Of a DNA stretch of 64,000 nucleotides, positions 28,873 through 38,557 are shown piece by piece. This DNA comes from Naasia sp. (lineage in GTDB: Bacteria > Actinomycetota > Actinomycetes > Actinomycetales > Microbacteriaceae), in NCBI RefSeq assembly GCF_025465545.1, contig NZ_JAODMK010000003.1, positions 89,999 through 153,998 of the forward strand, given 5' to 3'. The translations under genes and the position numbers were made by a program. A model generated the notes under the pieces. The model was not told the DNA's origin. It made no database searches and was given only the letters and a program-made list of their open reading frames with translations. How positions within the stretch are numbered: the first letter of the stretch is position 1; each line of letters starts with the position of its first letter.

Positions 28873-30228
28873 TCACCAGCCTTCGGGCCCGGCGGAGCCG
28901 GCCGGATACTCCTCGAGCGGCACCCTGTTCGCGCGCCAGGCGTCGAGCACCGGGGTGACGATGCGCCAGCACTCCTCGGCGATGTCGCCGCGGACCGACA
29001 GCAGGGGGTCGCCGTCGAGGATCCCGCGCAGGACCTGCCCATAGGGCAGCAGCTCCCCCTTGGGCTCCTGGGCCTCCAGCCGCGCCTGCTCGAGGCGGAA
29101 GGGATCCCCGGTCCCGTTGGTGGTGAGCTCGAGCAGCACGCTGCCCGCGAGCAGGTCCAGCACGATGCGATCGGGGTCCGGCGAGCCGGCCAGACCGGGG
29201 ATCGGCGGGACCGGCTTGAAGACGATGCGGATCTCAGTGGAGTATTCGGCGATCGCCTTGCCGGAGCGCAGCACGAAGGGCACTCCCCGCCAGCGCTGCG
29301 TGTTCACCTCGAAGGTGACCTGGGCGAGGGTCTCGGTCTCCCTGCTGCGATCGACGCCCTCCTCGTCGGCGTAGGACGGAAGCTTCCGCCCCTTCACCGT
29401 CCCCGCGCTGTAGCGGGCCCGGTGGCTCGCGGCCACCGGGTCGTCCTTCCAGACCCGGGTGTTGCGCAGCACCTGCGCCGCATTGGAGCGGAGCTCGCGC
29501 TCGTCCACGCGGGGAGGAGCCTCCATGGCGACGAGGGCGAGAACCTCGAGCAGATGGCTCTGCAGCATGTCGACCAGGGCGCCCGCCGAGTCGTAGTAGC
29601 CGCCACGCCCCTCCAGGCCGAGCGTCTCATCGAACACGATCTCCACCCGGTCGATCGTGCCGGCGTTCCAGACCGGTTCCAGCAGCTGGTTGGTGAAGCG
29701 CAGCCCGAGGATGTTGAGCACGGTGGACATGCCGAGGAAGTGGTCGATCCGGTAGACGTCCTCCTCGGGAAGGACCCGGGAGATGAGGCGGTTGAGCTTG
29801 CGGGCGCTCGCCAGGTCGACGCCGAACGGCTTCTCCAGGGCGAGCCGGGTGCCCTCCGGCAGGTCGAGGTGCGCGAGCGCCGCGCACACCTTGGCGGTGA
29901 CGGCGGGCGGCAGGGCGAAGTAGATCACCGGGGCGCCGTCGCACGCGTTCAGCAGCTCCTGCAGCTGGTCCGCGTCGGTGGCGTCGGCGGTGATCCAGCG
30001 CGACGGCGGCAGCGGCTGGTCCCCATCCGCGTGCTCCTGCCCCTCCGCGAAGGAGTCGCGGATCACCTGGGCCCACTCCTCGTCGCTGCGCTCGCCGATT
30101 CCCGAGCCGATCACCTGCACGTCGTAGTCGTATCGGGCGAGCAGGCTGGCGAGCCCCGGAAGCAGCAGTCGTTTGGTCAGGTCGCCTCCCGCCCCGAGGA
30201 TGAGCACCGTCACCTTGTCCGCAGTCAT
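28873..30228 (-). CDS. Glucose-6-phosphate dehydrogenase
   Basis: LILGAGGDLTKRLLLPGLASL; LALEKPFGVDLASARKLNRLI; YRIDHFLGMSTV. Confidence 0.93.
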   Translation of the reverse strand: MTADKVTVLILGAGGDLTKRLLLPGLASLLARYDYDVQVIGSGIGERSDEEWAQVIRDSFAEGQEHADGDQPLPPSRWITADATDADQLQELLNACDGAPVIYFALPPAVTAKVCAALAHLDLPEGTRLALEKPFGVDLASARKLNRLISRVLPEEDVYRIDHFLGMSTVLNILGLRFTNQLLEPVWNAGTIDRVEIVFDETLGLEGRGGYYDSAGALVDMLQSHLLEVLALVAMEAPPRVDERELRSNAAQVLRNTRVWKDDPVAASHRARYSAGTVKGRKLPSYADEEGVDRSRETETLAQVTFEVNTQRWRGVPFVLRSGKAIAEYSTEIRIVFKPVPPIPGLAGSPDPDRIVLDLLAGSVLLELTTNGTGDPFRLEQARLEAQEPKGELLPYGQVLRGILDGDPLLSVRGDIAEECWRIVTPVLDAWRANRVPLEEYPAGSAGPEGW

Positions 30229-30383
30229 GCCTCGAAGCGTACGAACCCGGACGCTGCCGGGGCGAGGCGTTGACTTCTCCCGCCGACCCGGGCATCGGCG
30301 CGCTCAGCGCAGCGCTGTCAAGGCCTGCGGCCGCCGGTCCGCCCGGTGCGAGGGTGGGAGGGCGAGCAGGAAGCGAGGTCCCG

Positions 30384-32165
30384 ATGACCGACAGGACGGT
30401 GTCCGACCAGATGGTCGAGAGGCTCCGCGAGTGGGGCGTGCGGCGCATCTTCGGCTACAGCGGGGACGGCATCAACGGCTTCCTGAAGGCGCTGCAGGAC
30501 GCCGACGGCGCGATCGAGTTCGTGCAGGCCCGGCACGAGGAGAACGCCGCCTTCATGGCGGTCGGCCATGCCAAGTACACCGGAACGGTGGGAGTGGTCA
30601 CCTCCACCCAGGGGCCGGGTGCCATCCATCTCCTCAACGGGCTCTACGACGCGAAGCTGGACGGGGTGCCGGTGGTCGCGATCGTGGGCCAGCAGAGCCG
30701 CAGCGCGCTCGGCGCGGGGTACATGCAGGAGGTCAACCTGCTCCAGCTGTTCTCCGATGTGGCCGCTCAGTATGCGCAGCTCGTGTCGACTCCGGAGCAG
30801 CTGCCCTCGGTGCTCGATCGGGCGATCCGCACCGCCCTCGCCACCCGCTCCCCCACCGTGGTGATCGTGCCGCACGACATCCAGAAGGCCGCTGCGGTCG
30901 AGCTGGAGGCGTCGCACGGCATCGTGGCGACCGCCGCGGAGTACACCGCCCCGGTGGTCGTGCCCCAGGCGGCGGACCTCCGTGCCGCCGCCGCCGTGCT
31001 GACGAGCGGCTCCAAGGTGGCCTTCCTCGTCGGCCAGGGCGCCCGCTCGGCCTCCGCCGAGGTCCTCGCGCTGGCCGAGAAGCTCGGCGCGGGCGTTGCG
31101 ACGAGCCTCCTCGGCAAGCCGTGGCTCGACGAGACCCTCCCCTTCGTGGTCGGCACCATGGGTCACCTGGGCACCACCGCGAGCGCGTTCCTGCTGGGCG
31201 AGTGCGACACGCTCCTCCTCGTCGGGACGAACGACCCGTGGACCGAGTTCTATCCCCCGCTCGGCCAGGCGAGGGCAGTGCAGATCGATCTCGACGGTCG
31301 CTCCCTCGGCAACCGCTTCCCGATCGAGGTGGGCCTCGTCGGCGACGCGGCCCGCACCCTGAGCGCACTGCTCGACCTCGTCGAGGAGCAGCAGGATCGG
31401 GGCTGGCGGAAGCAGGTGGAGGCCCAGGTCCGCCGGTGGGAGGAGATAGCGCAGCGGCGGGCGAAGGTTCCGGGCGAGCCGCTCAACCCCGAGCTCGTGC
31501 TGCGCGAGCTGACCGGCCGGCTGCCCGACAGCGCGCAGGTCGCCGTCGACGTGGGCAGCGTCGTGTACTGGTACGCCCGGCAGCTCCGGCTTCCGCTCGG
31601 CGTGCCCGCGCATCTGTCCGGCACGCTCGCCTCGATGGGCTGCGGCGTGCCGTACGGGATCGCGGCCAAGCTCGCCGCTGCGGACCGACCGGTCGTCGTG
31701 CTCGCCGGGGACGGCGCGATGCAGATGACCGGCGTCGCGGAGCTGATCACGGTCGCCCGCCTCTGGCCCGGATGGGCCGACCCGCGCTTCGTCGTCTGTG
31801 TGCTCAACAACGGTGATCTGGCGGAGGTCAGCTGGGAGCAGCGCGAGATGGAGGGCGCTCCCCGGTTCCCTCCCAGCCAGGCCCTTCCGGACTTCCCCTT
31901 CGCCCGGTACGCGGACCTGCTGGGAATGACCGGCATCCGGGTGCAGCGATCGGAGGACATCGGCCCCGCGTGGGATGCGGCGCTCACCGCCGACCGTCCG
32001 GTCGTGCTCGAGTTCCTCACCGACCCTTCGATCCCGCTGCTGCCGCCGTTCCCCGCCGGAAAGGAGAAGCTCGAGCAGATGCGCTCGAGCCTCGCCCAGG
32101 AGGGCGCCGACGGCGAGCGCGCGCGGCGTCTCCTCGACGAGTACGCGAGGCACGAGGAGAGCTGA
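30384..32165 (+). CDS. Thiamine pyrophosphate-requiring enzyme (pyruvate oxidase/PoxB-like)
   Basis: VERLREWGVRRIFGYSGDGINGFLKAL...GDGAMQMTGVAELITVAR; ThDP-binding GDG...NN-like motif. Confidence 0.88.
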   Translation: MTDRTVSDQMVERLREWGVRRIFGYSGDGINGFLKALQDADGAIEFVQARHEENAAFMAVGHAKYTGTVGVVTSTQGPGAIHLLNGLYDAKLDGVPVVAIVGQQSRSALGAGYMQEVNLLQLFSDVAAQYAQLVSTPEQLPSVLDRAIRTALATRSPTVVIVPHDIQKAAAVELEASHGIVATAAEYTAPVVVPQAADLRAAAAVLTSGSKVAFLVGQGARSASAEVLALAEKLGAGVATSLLGKPWLDETLPFVVGTMGHLGTTASAFLLGECDTLLLVGTNDPWTEFYPPLGQARAVQIDLDGRSLGNRFPIEVGLVGDAARTLSALLDLVEEQQDRGWRKQVEAQVRRWEEIAQRRAKVPGEPLNPELVLRELTGRLPDSAQVAVDVGSVVYWYARQLRLPLGVPAHLSGTLASMGCGVPYGIAAKLAAADRPVVVLAGDGAMQMTGVAELITVARLWPGWADPRFVVCVLNNGDLAEVSWEQREMEGAPRFPPSQALPDFPFARYADLLGMTGIRVQRSEDIGPAWDAALTADRPVVLEFLTDPSIPLLPPFPAGKEKLEQMRSSLAQEGADGERARRLLDEYARHEES

Positions 32166-32175
32166 GCGAGCCGCC

Positions 32176-32751
32176 TCAGTCCGTCGGCGGGAGGAGGCCG
32201 GCCGCGCGAGCGGGAGCCGCATAGGCTGCGGCGAGCGAGGTCACCGTGTCGTGCGCGTTGAGGCCGCTCGGGTTCGGCACCACCCAGAGAGCCGCACCTT
32301 CGAGGTTCTCGGGCTGGCGTCCCGCCCGCGCCTTCGGCAGCCCGAAGGCGACGCGGTAGGCCGTGACTCCCGCCACCGCCACGACCTCCGGCGACCACCT
32401 GGACACGGTCCCGTGCAGCCGCTCCGCTCCCTCCCGCAGCTCGGCGGCGGAGAGCTCGTCGGCGCGCACGGTCGCTCGGCGCACCAGGTTGGTGATGCCG
32501 ATGCCCCGACCGACCAGCTCCGCCCGATCCTCCTGGGTCAGTCCGGCGGCCGGCCGCAGCTCCCGCGAGGTGATGCCCGCCGCGGCAAGGGCCGGATAGA
32601 AGCGGTTGCCGGGGCGGGAGAACGGCGCGCCCGTCGCCGCCGTCCACAGGCTCGGGTTGATGCCGACGAAGAGCAGCCGCACACCTGGCGCGACCAGATC
32701 CGGCACGACGGCGTCGCGGTATGCCTCGAGTTCTGCCGCGGTGAAGCCCAC
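32176..32751 (-). CDS. mug: G/U mismatch-specific uracil-DNA glycosylase
   Basis: LLFVGINPSLWTAATGAPFSRPGNRFYPAL...WVVPNPSGLNAHDT. Confidence 0.92.
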   Translation of the reverse strand: MGFTAAELEAYRDAVVPDLVAPGVRLLFVGINPSLWTAATGAPFSRPGNRFYPALAAAGITSRELRPAAGLTQEDRAELVGRGIGITNLVRRATVRADELSAAELREGAERLHGTVSRWSPEVVAVAGVTAYRVAFGLPKARAGRQPENLEGAALWVVPNPSGLNAHDTVTSLAAAYAAPARAAGLLPPTD

Positions 32752-32770
32752 GTCGCGCCTCCCTCCTGCC

Positions 32771-33805
32771 CTATGGGGTGGACGTGCCGCCGCGCGCCAG
32801 CGGCGGCGACTGGTCGATCGAGTCATGGCGGGAGACCGCCTCGAGCATCTCGGCGAGGGCAGCACGGGCGTCCACACGAGGCGACCACCCGAGCACGCGC
32901 CGGGCGCGCTCGGTCGACAGGACCGGGATGTTCGTGGCCAGGTCGATCCACCCCGGATCCATGGCCACGAGCCGAAGCTTCCAGGCCGCCCAGAGCAGGC
33001 GACGCGTGGCACCGGCCCGGAACGGCACATGCCGGCCGCCGAGGAGCGACGCGACGAGTTCAGGGGTGACCACCGGCTCCGCCGCGATGTTGAACGCCCC
33101 GCCCGCCCGCCGCTCGAGGGAGCGCCAGAAGGCGTCGGCGAGGTCCGAGGCGTGCACCACCTGCGCGATCGTGGTGCTGGGCAGGGGCACGATGGGCACC
33201 CGTACCCGGGTGATCCAGCCGGTGGGGAACCAGCGGCCGAGGAACAGCCGGCGGATGCCCTCTGCGGCGGGGGCCTGCATCACGAGGCCGGGCCGAAGCC
33301 GCGTCAGGATGACGCCGGGATGCCGCACCTCGAAGGCGTCGAGCACCCGCTCCATCGCCGCCTTCTCCCGCGCATAGTGCGAGGTGTGCACGCCGCCCGT
33401 CGGCCAGGTCTCGTCCACCCTGATGCTCTTGGGCGCCGCACTGTAGGCGCCGACGGAGGACGCGCAGGCCACCTGAGTCACTCCCGCCGCGGCGGCGGCG
33501 TCCAGCACATGGCGGGTTCCCGTGACGTTGGTGCGCCACATGGTGGCCTCGTCCCGGTTGGGCTGCAGCAGCCAGGCGAGCAGGATCACGGCGTCCGCTC
33601 CCGCGAAGGCGGGCGTCAGGCGTTCGACGGCCTCCGGCGCACCGACGTCGACGGCATGCCAGCGGAGTCCCGCATAGGGGCCGCCACCGGTGTTCGGCGG
33701 GCGGCGTGAGACGCCGACGATCTCAGTGACCTCCGGCGCCTGGCGCAGCCGCTCGATCACCGCCGTGCCCACATTGCCGCTGCCGCCGACCACCACGACT
33801 CTCAT
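32771..33805 (-). CDS. NAD-dependent epimerase/dehydratase
   Basis: MRVVVVGGSGNVGTAVIERL; SSVGAYSAAP; Y-x3-K-like YAREKAAME. Confidence 0.92.
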   Translation of the reverse strand: MRVVVVGGSGNVGTAVIERLRQAPEVTEIVGVSRRPPNTGGGPYAGLRWHAVDVGAPEAVERLTPAFAGADAVILLAWLLQPNRDEATMWRTNVTGTRHVLDAAAAAGVTQVACASSVGAYSAAPKSIRVDETWPTGGVHTSHYAREKAAMERVLDAFEVRHPGVILTRLRPGLVMQAPAAEGIRRLFLGRWFPTGWITRVRVPIVPLPSTTIAQVVHASDLADAFWRSLERRAGGAFNIAAEPVVTPELVASLLGGRHVPFRAGATRRLLWAAWKLRLVAMDPGWIDLATNIPVLSTERARRVLGWSPRVDARAALAEMLEAVSRHDSIDQSPPLARGGTSTP

Positions 33806-33917
33806 CCGCCGCCCTCCGTCGAATCCACCGTACCGACGCCCCCGTCGGCAGCCACGGCGCTCCCGGCGCATGCCCAGCCCGGCGCGCGCGGCTGCCAGTG
33901 CGTGGCACGCTGAACGG

Positions 33918-34214
33918 GTGTGGATCGGCTGGATGGAATTCGACCTCCTGCTCGGCGACGTGCACTCCCTCAAGGAGAAGCGGGCTGTCGTGCGCCCGAT
34001 CGTCGCAGAGCTGCGGCGCACCTTCGCCCTCTCCGCCGCCGAGGTGGGCGACCAGGACCTGCACCGGCGGTCGTCCGTCGGGGTCGCGGCGGTGGCGGCA
34101 GACGCGGCGCACCTGATCGAGGTGCTCGACACGGTGGAGCGCTTCGTCGCCGACCGGCCCGAGATCGAGCTGCTGTCTGCTCGGCGCCGGATGCGAAGCT
34201 CCGACGATGACTGA
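33918..34214 (+). CDS. DUF503 family protein
   Basis: VWIGWMEFDLLLGDVHSLKEKRAVVRPIVAELRRTF...LSARRRM; GTG start. Confidence 0.9.
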   Translation: MWIGWMEFDLLLGDVHSLKEKRAVVRPIVAELRRTFALSAAEVGDQDLHRRSSVGVAAVAADAAHLIEVLDTVERFVADRPEIELLSARRRMRSSDDD

Positions 34215-34480
34215 GGTCAGCGGCACGCTCCTTCTCGGGTACGACGTGGAGTTCGTCTCCCCGGCCGGCGGTCCGCTGGTGTCGATCGGACCGCACACCT
34301 ATTCCCACAAGCTGTTCCGCCCTCTGCGCGTCGCGACCGGGAGCTGACGCACCTCGACAGGATCCTCGGAGCGGCGCGTGAGCGAGGGATGTCGATCCGC
34401 TCCTGTCCGGAGATGCACGCGGAGCTCGCTGCCGTTCGCAGCGCACGCTCCTGCGCCGGCGAGGCGGAATGCCGTCGCGG
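34207..34480 (+). pseudogene. Possible decayed remnant of a polysaccharide-deacetylase-like gene
   Basis: MTEVSGTLLLGYDVEFVSPAGG... stops at 34347; another frame continues RDRELTHLDRILGAARERGMSIRSCPEMHAEL. ATG overlaps the DUF503 stop. Confidence 0.35.
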
Positions 34481-34501
34481 CGCGTGGATGGGTGCCGCGG
34501 C

Positions 34502-34759
34502 TCAGGCGGTCGTGCGCCGCTGGGCGGCATAGGCGGCCCCGTTCCGCGCCTGCTCCTCGGTGAGAGCGGTCGTCGCCGCACAGTTGGAGCACTCCACGAA
34601 GTGGCGCGTCGAGAGGCGGAACAGGGGAAGAAAGAAGATCGTGAAGCGATTGACCCGGCGATACACCTCCTGCGGGGCGGCCACCCCGCAGTAGTGGCAG
34701 ACGAAGGAGACGATCGCCAGGGTCTCCACCGTGGCCCGGGTTCCGAAGAGGAGGATCAT
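34502..34759 (-). CDS. Small zinc-ribbon domain protein
   Basis: FVCHYCGVAAPQEVYRRVNRFTIFFLPLFRLSTRHFVECSNCA: two CxxC pairs. Confidence 0.85.
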   Translation of the reverse strand: MILLFGTRATVETLAIVSFVCHYCGVAAPQEVYRRVNRFTIFFLPLFRLSTRHFVECSNCAATTALTEEQARNGAAYAAQRRTTA

Positions 34760-34935
34760 CCTTCGACGCTAGACGGCTCCACTTCTCGGGTCACGGGGGT
34801 TGCGGCGGGCGCCTCGTCCCGGGCAACCGCAGCGGTCGCGGGCTGGTGACCTCCTCAACGGTGGAGCCGGCGAAGCCGTGCTCTGCGGCGATCCGGCCTG
34901 CGAGTGCCGAACGGGCCCCGCCCGGCACGGAGAGA

Positions 34936-34963
34936 AGGGGCGCCACCGGAAGGTGACGCCCCT
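34936..34963 (-). terminator. Rho-independent terminator-like hairpin
   Basis: AGGGGCGTCACC-TTCC-GGTGGCGCCCCT, downstream of the 34978-35163 gene. Confidence 0.6.
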
Positions 34964-34977
34964 GCGAATCCGCCGGA

Positions 34978-35163
34978 TCAGCGGCCGAACATGCCGCCGA
35001 GCTTGCCGAGCAGGTCCTGCGGGTTCACGCCGAACTTCTGCAGCAGGTCGCCGTGGTTGTCCGAATCCACCTTGTCGGGGAGCTCGGATTCCGCCTTGGA
35101 CGCCTCGTCGTGCTTGCCGAGGCTCTTCAGGTGCTCGATGATCGTGCTCTTGTCGATCTCCAT
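34978..35163 (-). CDS. Small hypothetical protein
   Basis: MEIDKSTIIEHLKSLGKHDEASKAESELPDKVDSDNHGDLLQKFGVNPQDLLGKLGGMFGR, with GGGAGAAC upstream and a downstream hairpin. Confidence 0.8.
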   Translation of the reverse strand: MEIDKSTIIEHLKSLGKHDEASKAESELPDKVDSDNHGDLLQKFGVNPQDLLGKLGGMFGR

Positions 35164-35319
35164 CGTGTTCTCCCGTCTCTCGTCCTCCTCCCACCGAAGC
35201 ACCGCACCGGGGCGAGCGTCAGGGGTTGAACTCTCAGGCGGGATCGGCCGGCCGCGGCGGAACGCGCCCGTGGAGGGGCGCCGACTGACGGCCGGGGGGC
35301 GCCCGCTGAACGCGTTCGG

Positions 35320-36519
35320 TCAGTTCAACGAGCGCAACCGAGCGGTGGGGCTGCTGAGCAGCAGCGCGGCGCCCAGGAGGAGCAGCACCATCGCGATGCC
35401 GAGCGGGAGCCCTGCGTCGAATCCCGTCGACGCCAGCGTCGGGCCCGTCGCGAAGGCCACCGACTGGACAGCACCGGACGACTGACCGACGGCGACCAGC
35501 GTGTGCACGCCGACTTCGATCTCGCTGAGGAGGTCGGAGGACAGGCCCACGGTGAGGGTGCCGTCGGTCACGGCGAAAGTCCCGACGAACACGGGTGCGG
35601 AGAAGGCGTAGACGTCCACGAAGGAGTCCGGCGACTGCCACGCGATCGCGGCGCTGTAGTCCTCCGCCGGGTCGAGCCCGCCTGCGGGAAGACCAGCGGA
35701 CTCGCTTGTTCCTCGCGTCGCCCCCGCCAGGGTGAGGAACTCGTCCAGCTCTGCGGAGTCCGCAACGGGCGCACCGATCGGATCCCGTTGCGGGTCTACC
35801 GTCCGCACCGCCGAGAAGTAGGACTCCGAGGTCGGGGTGTAGCCCTCGAGGAACGCCGTGACCGTCAGAGCCAGGAAATAGCCTGCGACACTCCTGGGGA
35901 CCACGAGGGTCGGGTCGTTGACATCTTCGAGGGTGTCGCCGCTCTGCCCTGTCGAGAAGCCCCACTGGTACTCCACGCGGGTGCCCGCCGGGAATCCGCT
36001 CACTTCCCCCTGCACGGTGTGGCCGACGATCTGGTCGCCGGTGACCTGCACCTCGCCGCCGGGAAGGTCCGGCAGCGGAGCCAGGTCCACGTTCGCGAGC
36101 TCGAACTCGGCCGGATCCTGGGGCGTGATCGAGACCGGAACGGTCGCAGTCGCTGTGGGCGCATAGGCGTCTTGGGAGACGAACTCGAGGGTGTAGTCGC
36201 CGTCCGGCACGTCCTCGAAGCTGTACCCGCCCCCGTCGCCCGGGTCGCCGGTCGTCTCGGTCTCGAGCCCCAGTTCCACGATCTGCACACGGATCGTGGC
36301 GAAGTAGCTGACCTGCTCTTCACCGTCTCGGATCCCGACGCGGCCGGAGACCGAGTGAACAGCGGGAACGGCAGCGACGGTGACACCGGCCTCCGCGTGG
36401 GCGGGCACAGCGTCGGCGAGAGAGGTGCCGGTCATGAGCACAGCACCCAGCCCCAGGGCGAGGACTCGCCTGAGTCCCCTGAGACATTTCGAGTGCGCCC
36501 ACATGTGCACGTTCCCCAA
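35320..36519 (-). CDS. Secreted LAxTG-type cell-wall-anchored surface protein (paralog A)
   Basis: Signal peptide; carboxypeptidase-regulatory/Ig-like repeats; C-terminal LASTGFD + TM + RLR. Confidence 0.85.
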   Translation of the reverse strand: MGNVHMWAHSKCLRGLRRVLALGLGAVLMTGTSLADAVPAHAEAGVTVAAVPAVHSVSGRVGIRDGEEQVSYFATIRVQIVELGLETETTGDPGDGGGYSFEDVPDGDYTLEFVSQDAYAPTATATVPVSITPQDPAEFELANVDLAPLPDLPGGEVQVTGDQIVGHTVQGEVSGFPAGTRVEYQWGFSTGQSGDTLEDVNDPTLVVPRSVAGYFLALTVTAFLEGYTPTSESYFSAVRTVDPQRDPIGAPVADSAELDEFLTLAGATRGTSESAGLPAGGLDPAEDYSAAIAWQSPDSFVDVYAFSAPVFVGTFAVTDGTLTVGLSSDLLSEIEVGVHTLVAVGQSSGAVQSVAFATGPTLASTGFDAGLPLGIAMVLLLLGAALLLSSPTARLRSLN

Positions 36520-36720
36520 TCACGCTGCCTGGATCTCGACGGGTGGAGAAGCCGATGACGGGAATGTGATCCTCTGAGGAGCCGTGCGCAGCCCCGTCGC
36601 CTGCCCTGGCCGAAAGCTATCCGCAGCGTCAGGGGCCCCGGGGCGACACGCAGCGAACCGGACCGCCCCAATGCGGGGTCTTGAGCGGAATCCTCGTCGG
36701 CCGTGATCCTCCAGCATGCG

Positions 36721-36750
36721 GAACGGCGCCGCCCGAAGGCGACGCCGTCC
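36721..36750 (-). terminator. Terminator-like hairpin downstream of paralog B
   Basis: GGACGGCGTCGCC-TTCG-GGCGGCGCCGTTC. Confidence 0.6.
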
Positions 36751-36764
36751 CTGATTCCGCGCCG

Positions 36765-37976
36765 TCAGCGGGAGATGCCGACCTGCGCCGTGCGGCGGCG
36801 CAGGAGCAGCAGTGCCGCCCCCAGCAGGAGCAGCACCGCGGCGATTCCGAGCGGCAGGACCGGGTCGAAGCCGGTGGAGGCCAGCATCGGCGTCAGCGTC
36901 AGCGCGACACTCTGCACGCCACCGGAGGTCTGGCCGACGGCGACCAGCGTGTGCGAGCCACCCTCGAGGGCGGCGAGCACCGAGGCGCTCAGATCGATCT
37001 GGACCACTCCGCCGATCACCGGGAAGGTGCCGAGGAACGTCGGGGTGGAGTAGAGGTAGACGTCCACGTAGGAGTCGGCCGCCTCGGCCCAGGGCACGCT
37101 GGCCGTGTAGTCCTTCTCGGGGTTCAGGCCGCCGGAGGGCAGGCCGACCGTGTCGGCCGCCGTCGGGGTGGACCCCTTCGAGGAGAGGAAGGTCACGAGG
37201 TCGCCGGAGTTCGCGGCGGGCGCGTCTGCCGCGGGCTTCTTGACCTGCGTGACCCACTTGTCCATGAACGTCGAGACGGTGGTGTCGCTGTACCCGTCCA
37301 GGGTGCCGGTCACGAAGAAGGAGAGCTGGTAGCCGTTGAGGTCGTCGGTCAGGGCGAGCGTCGACGATGTGGCGCCGTCGATGGCGCCGCCGGACTGGCC
37401 GGCGGAGTAGCCCCACTGGTAGGTCAGCGTCGTGCCGGCGGGCCAGCCGGTGCTGCTGCCCGTGAGGGTGTTGCCGACGAGAGGAACGCCGGCGACCGTG
37501 ACGGACGCGCCGTCGATGCTCGGCAGGGGCGGGACCGGCGCGAGGAAGACGACCTCATCCACGTACGCGTTGTCGCCCTGGACCGTGACGTCGACCGTCG
37601 CGATATCTGTGGAGACACTGTCGTCGACGGCATACAGCTCGAGCGTGTAGTCGCCGTCGGCGAGGCCCGCGAGCTCGAACTCGCCGAAGTCCTGGCCGTC
37701 GCCGCTCGTGGTCGTGCTCGGAACCGGGTCGCCGACGAGGTCGGAGGACGACTGGACGCCGACATAGATCTCCGAGTCGTAGGAGACGTCGTCATAGTCC
37801 GTGCCGATCCCCACATAGCCGAACACCGAGTGGGTCGCCGGGTCGAGGACCAGGTCCTCTGCCTGGGCGGGGGAGGCGATCGCCGCGCCCGCCGCCAGTG
37901 CCACTCCGAGACCGAGACCGAGGGCCCGCGTGAGCCGGTACTTCTTTTCGTGCGTGGACACGTGTGTGTTCCCCAT
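36765..37976 (-). CDS. Secreted LAxTG-type cell-wall-anchored surface protein (paralog B)
   Basis: Signal peptide; same domain order as 35320..36519; C-terminal LASTGFD + TM + RRR. Confidence 0.87.
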   Translation of the reverse strand: MGNTHVSTHEKKYRLTRALGLGLGVALAAGAAIASPAQAEDLVLDPATHSVFGYVGIGTDYDDVSYDSEIYVGVQSSSDLVGDPVPSTTTSGDGQDFGEFELAGLADGDYTLELYAVDDSVSTDIATVDVTVQGDNAYVDEVVFLAPVPPLPSIDGASVTVAGVPLVGNTLTGSSTGWPAGTTLTYQWGYSAGQSGGAIDGATSSTLALTDDLNGYQLSFFVTGTLDGYSDTTVSTFMDKWVTQVKKPAADAPAANSGDLVTFLSSKGSTPTAADTVGLPSGGLNPEKDYTASVPWAEAADSYVDVYLYSTPTFLGTFPVIGGVVQIDLSASVLAALEGGSHTLVAVGQTSGGVQSVALTLTPMLASTGFDPVLPLGIAAVLLLLGAALLLLRRRTAQVGISR

Positions 37977-38272
37977 TCAATTCGAGTGGATTCGATAGAG
38001 CAGATCGGGATCGCCGCGATCGGGGCGGAGAATCCGCGGAACGACACGGTTCGAGGCCCCAGTGCGTCCCCTCGCCGAACGCTATCGGCGGGTCAGTCAA
38101 CGGGGGCGCGACACGCACGCCGTCGCATCGCCCCTTTCGGGGGCCAGGATGGATTCCTCGGTCACGAGGAGCTGCCGAGTGGCGACCGTGGGCCTGAGGG
38201 GATTCCATCCCCGCGCAGGCGTGCGCGCCGGGCCACCCTGCGACCGGCTTCTGCATCCCTGAGGGCCGCAAC

Positions 38273-38310
38273 GAGAAAGAGCGCCGCCCGAAGGCGACGC
38301 TCTTTCTCGT
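38273..38310 (-). terminator. Terminator hairpin downstream of tRNA-Ala
   Basis: GAGAAAGAGCGTCGCC-TTCG-GGCGGCGCTCTTTCTC. Confidence 0.65.
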
Positions 38311-38312
38311 TG

Positions 38313-38385
38313 TGGACCTGAGGGGAATCGAACCCCTGACCTCTTCATTGCGAACGAAGCGCGCTACCAACTGCGCCACAGGCCC
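38313..38385 (-). tRNA. tRNA-Ala(CGC)
   Basis: Cloverleaf GGGCCTG...GCGCAGTTGGTAGCGC, anticodon loop TTCGCAA, TTCGATT T-loop, CAGGTCCA. Confidence 0.95.
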
Positions 38386-38557
38386 AAGTGCCCGTCAACA
38401 GTACCAGTTTCAGGGTGCCTCTCGATCCGCGGGGTGCGGTACGAGGGGCTCCGCGCGGTGCTGAGCGTCGAACGCGGCGTGTCTCCGCAGCACGCGTGAC
38501 GTCACCCACCGCGCGACCCGGGTGGGCACCGCGCGACGTGCCCTACTGGGCGGGCGA

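Noticed and set aside
30318-32222. 634-aa minus-strand ORF
   Set aside because: Antisense shadow of the pyruvate-oxidase-like gene.
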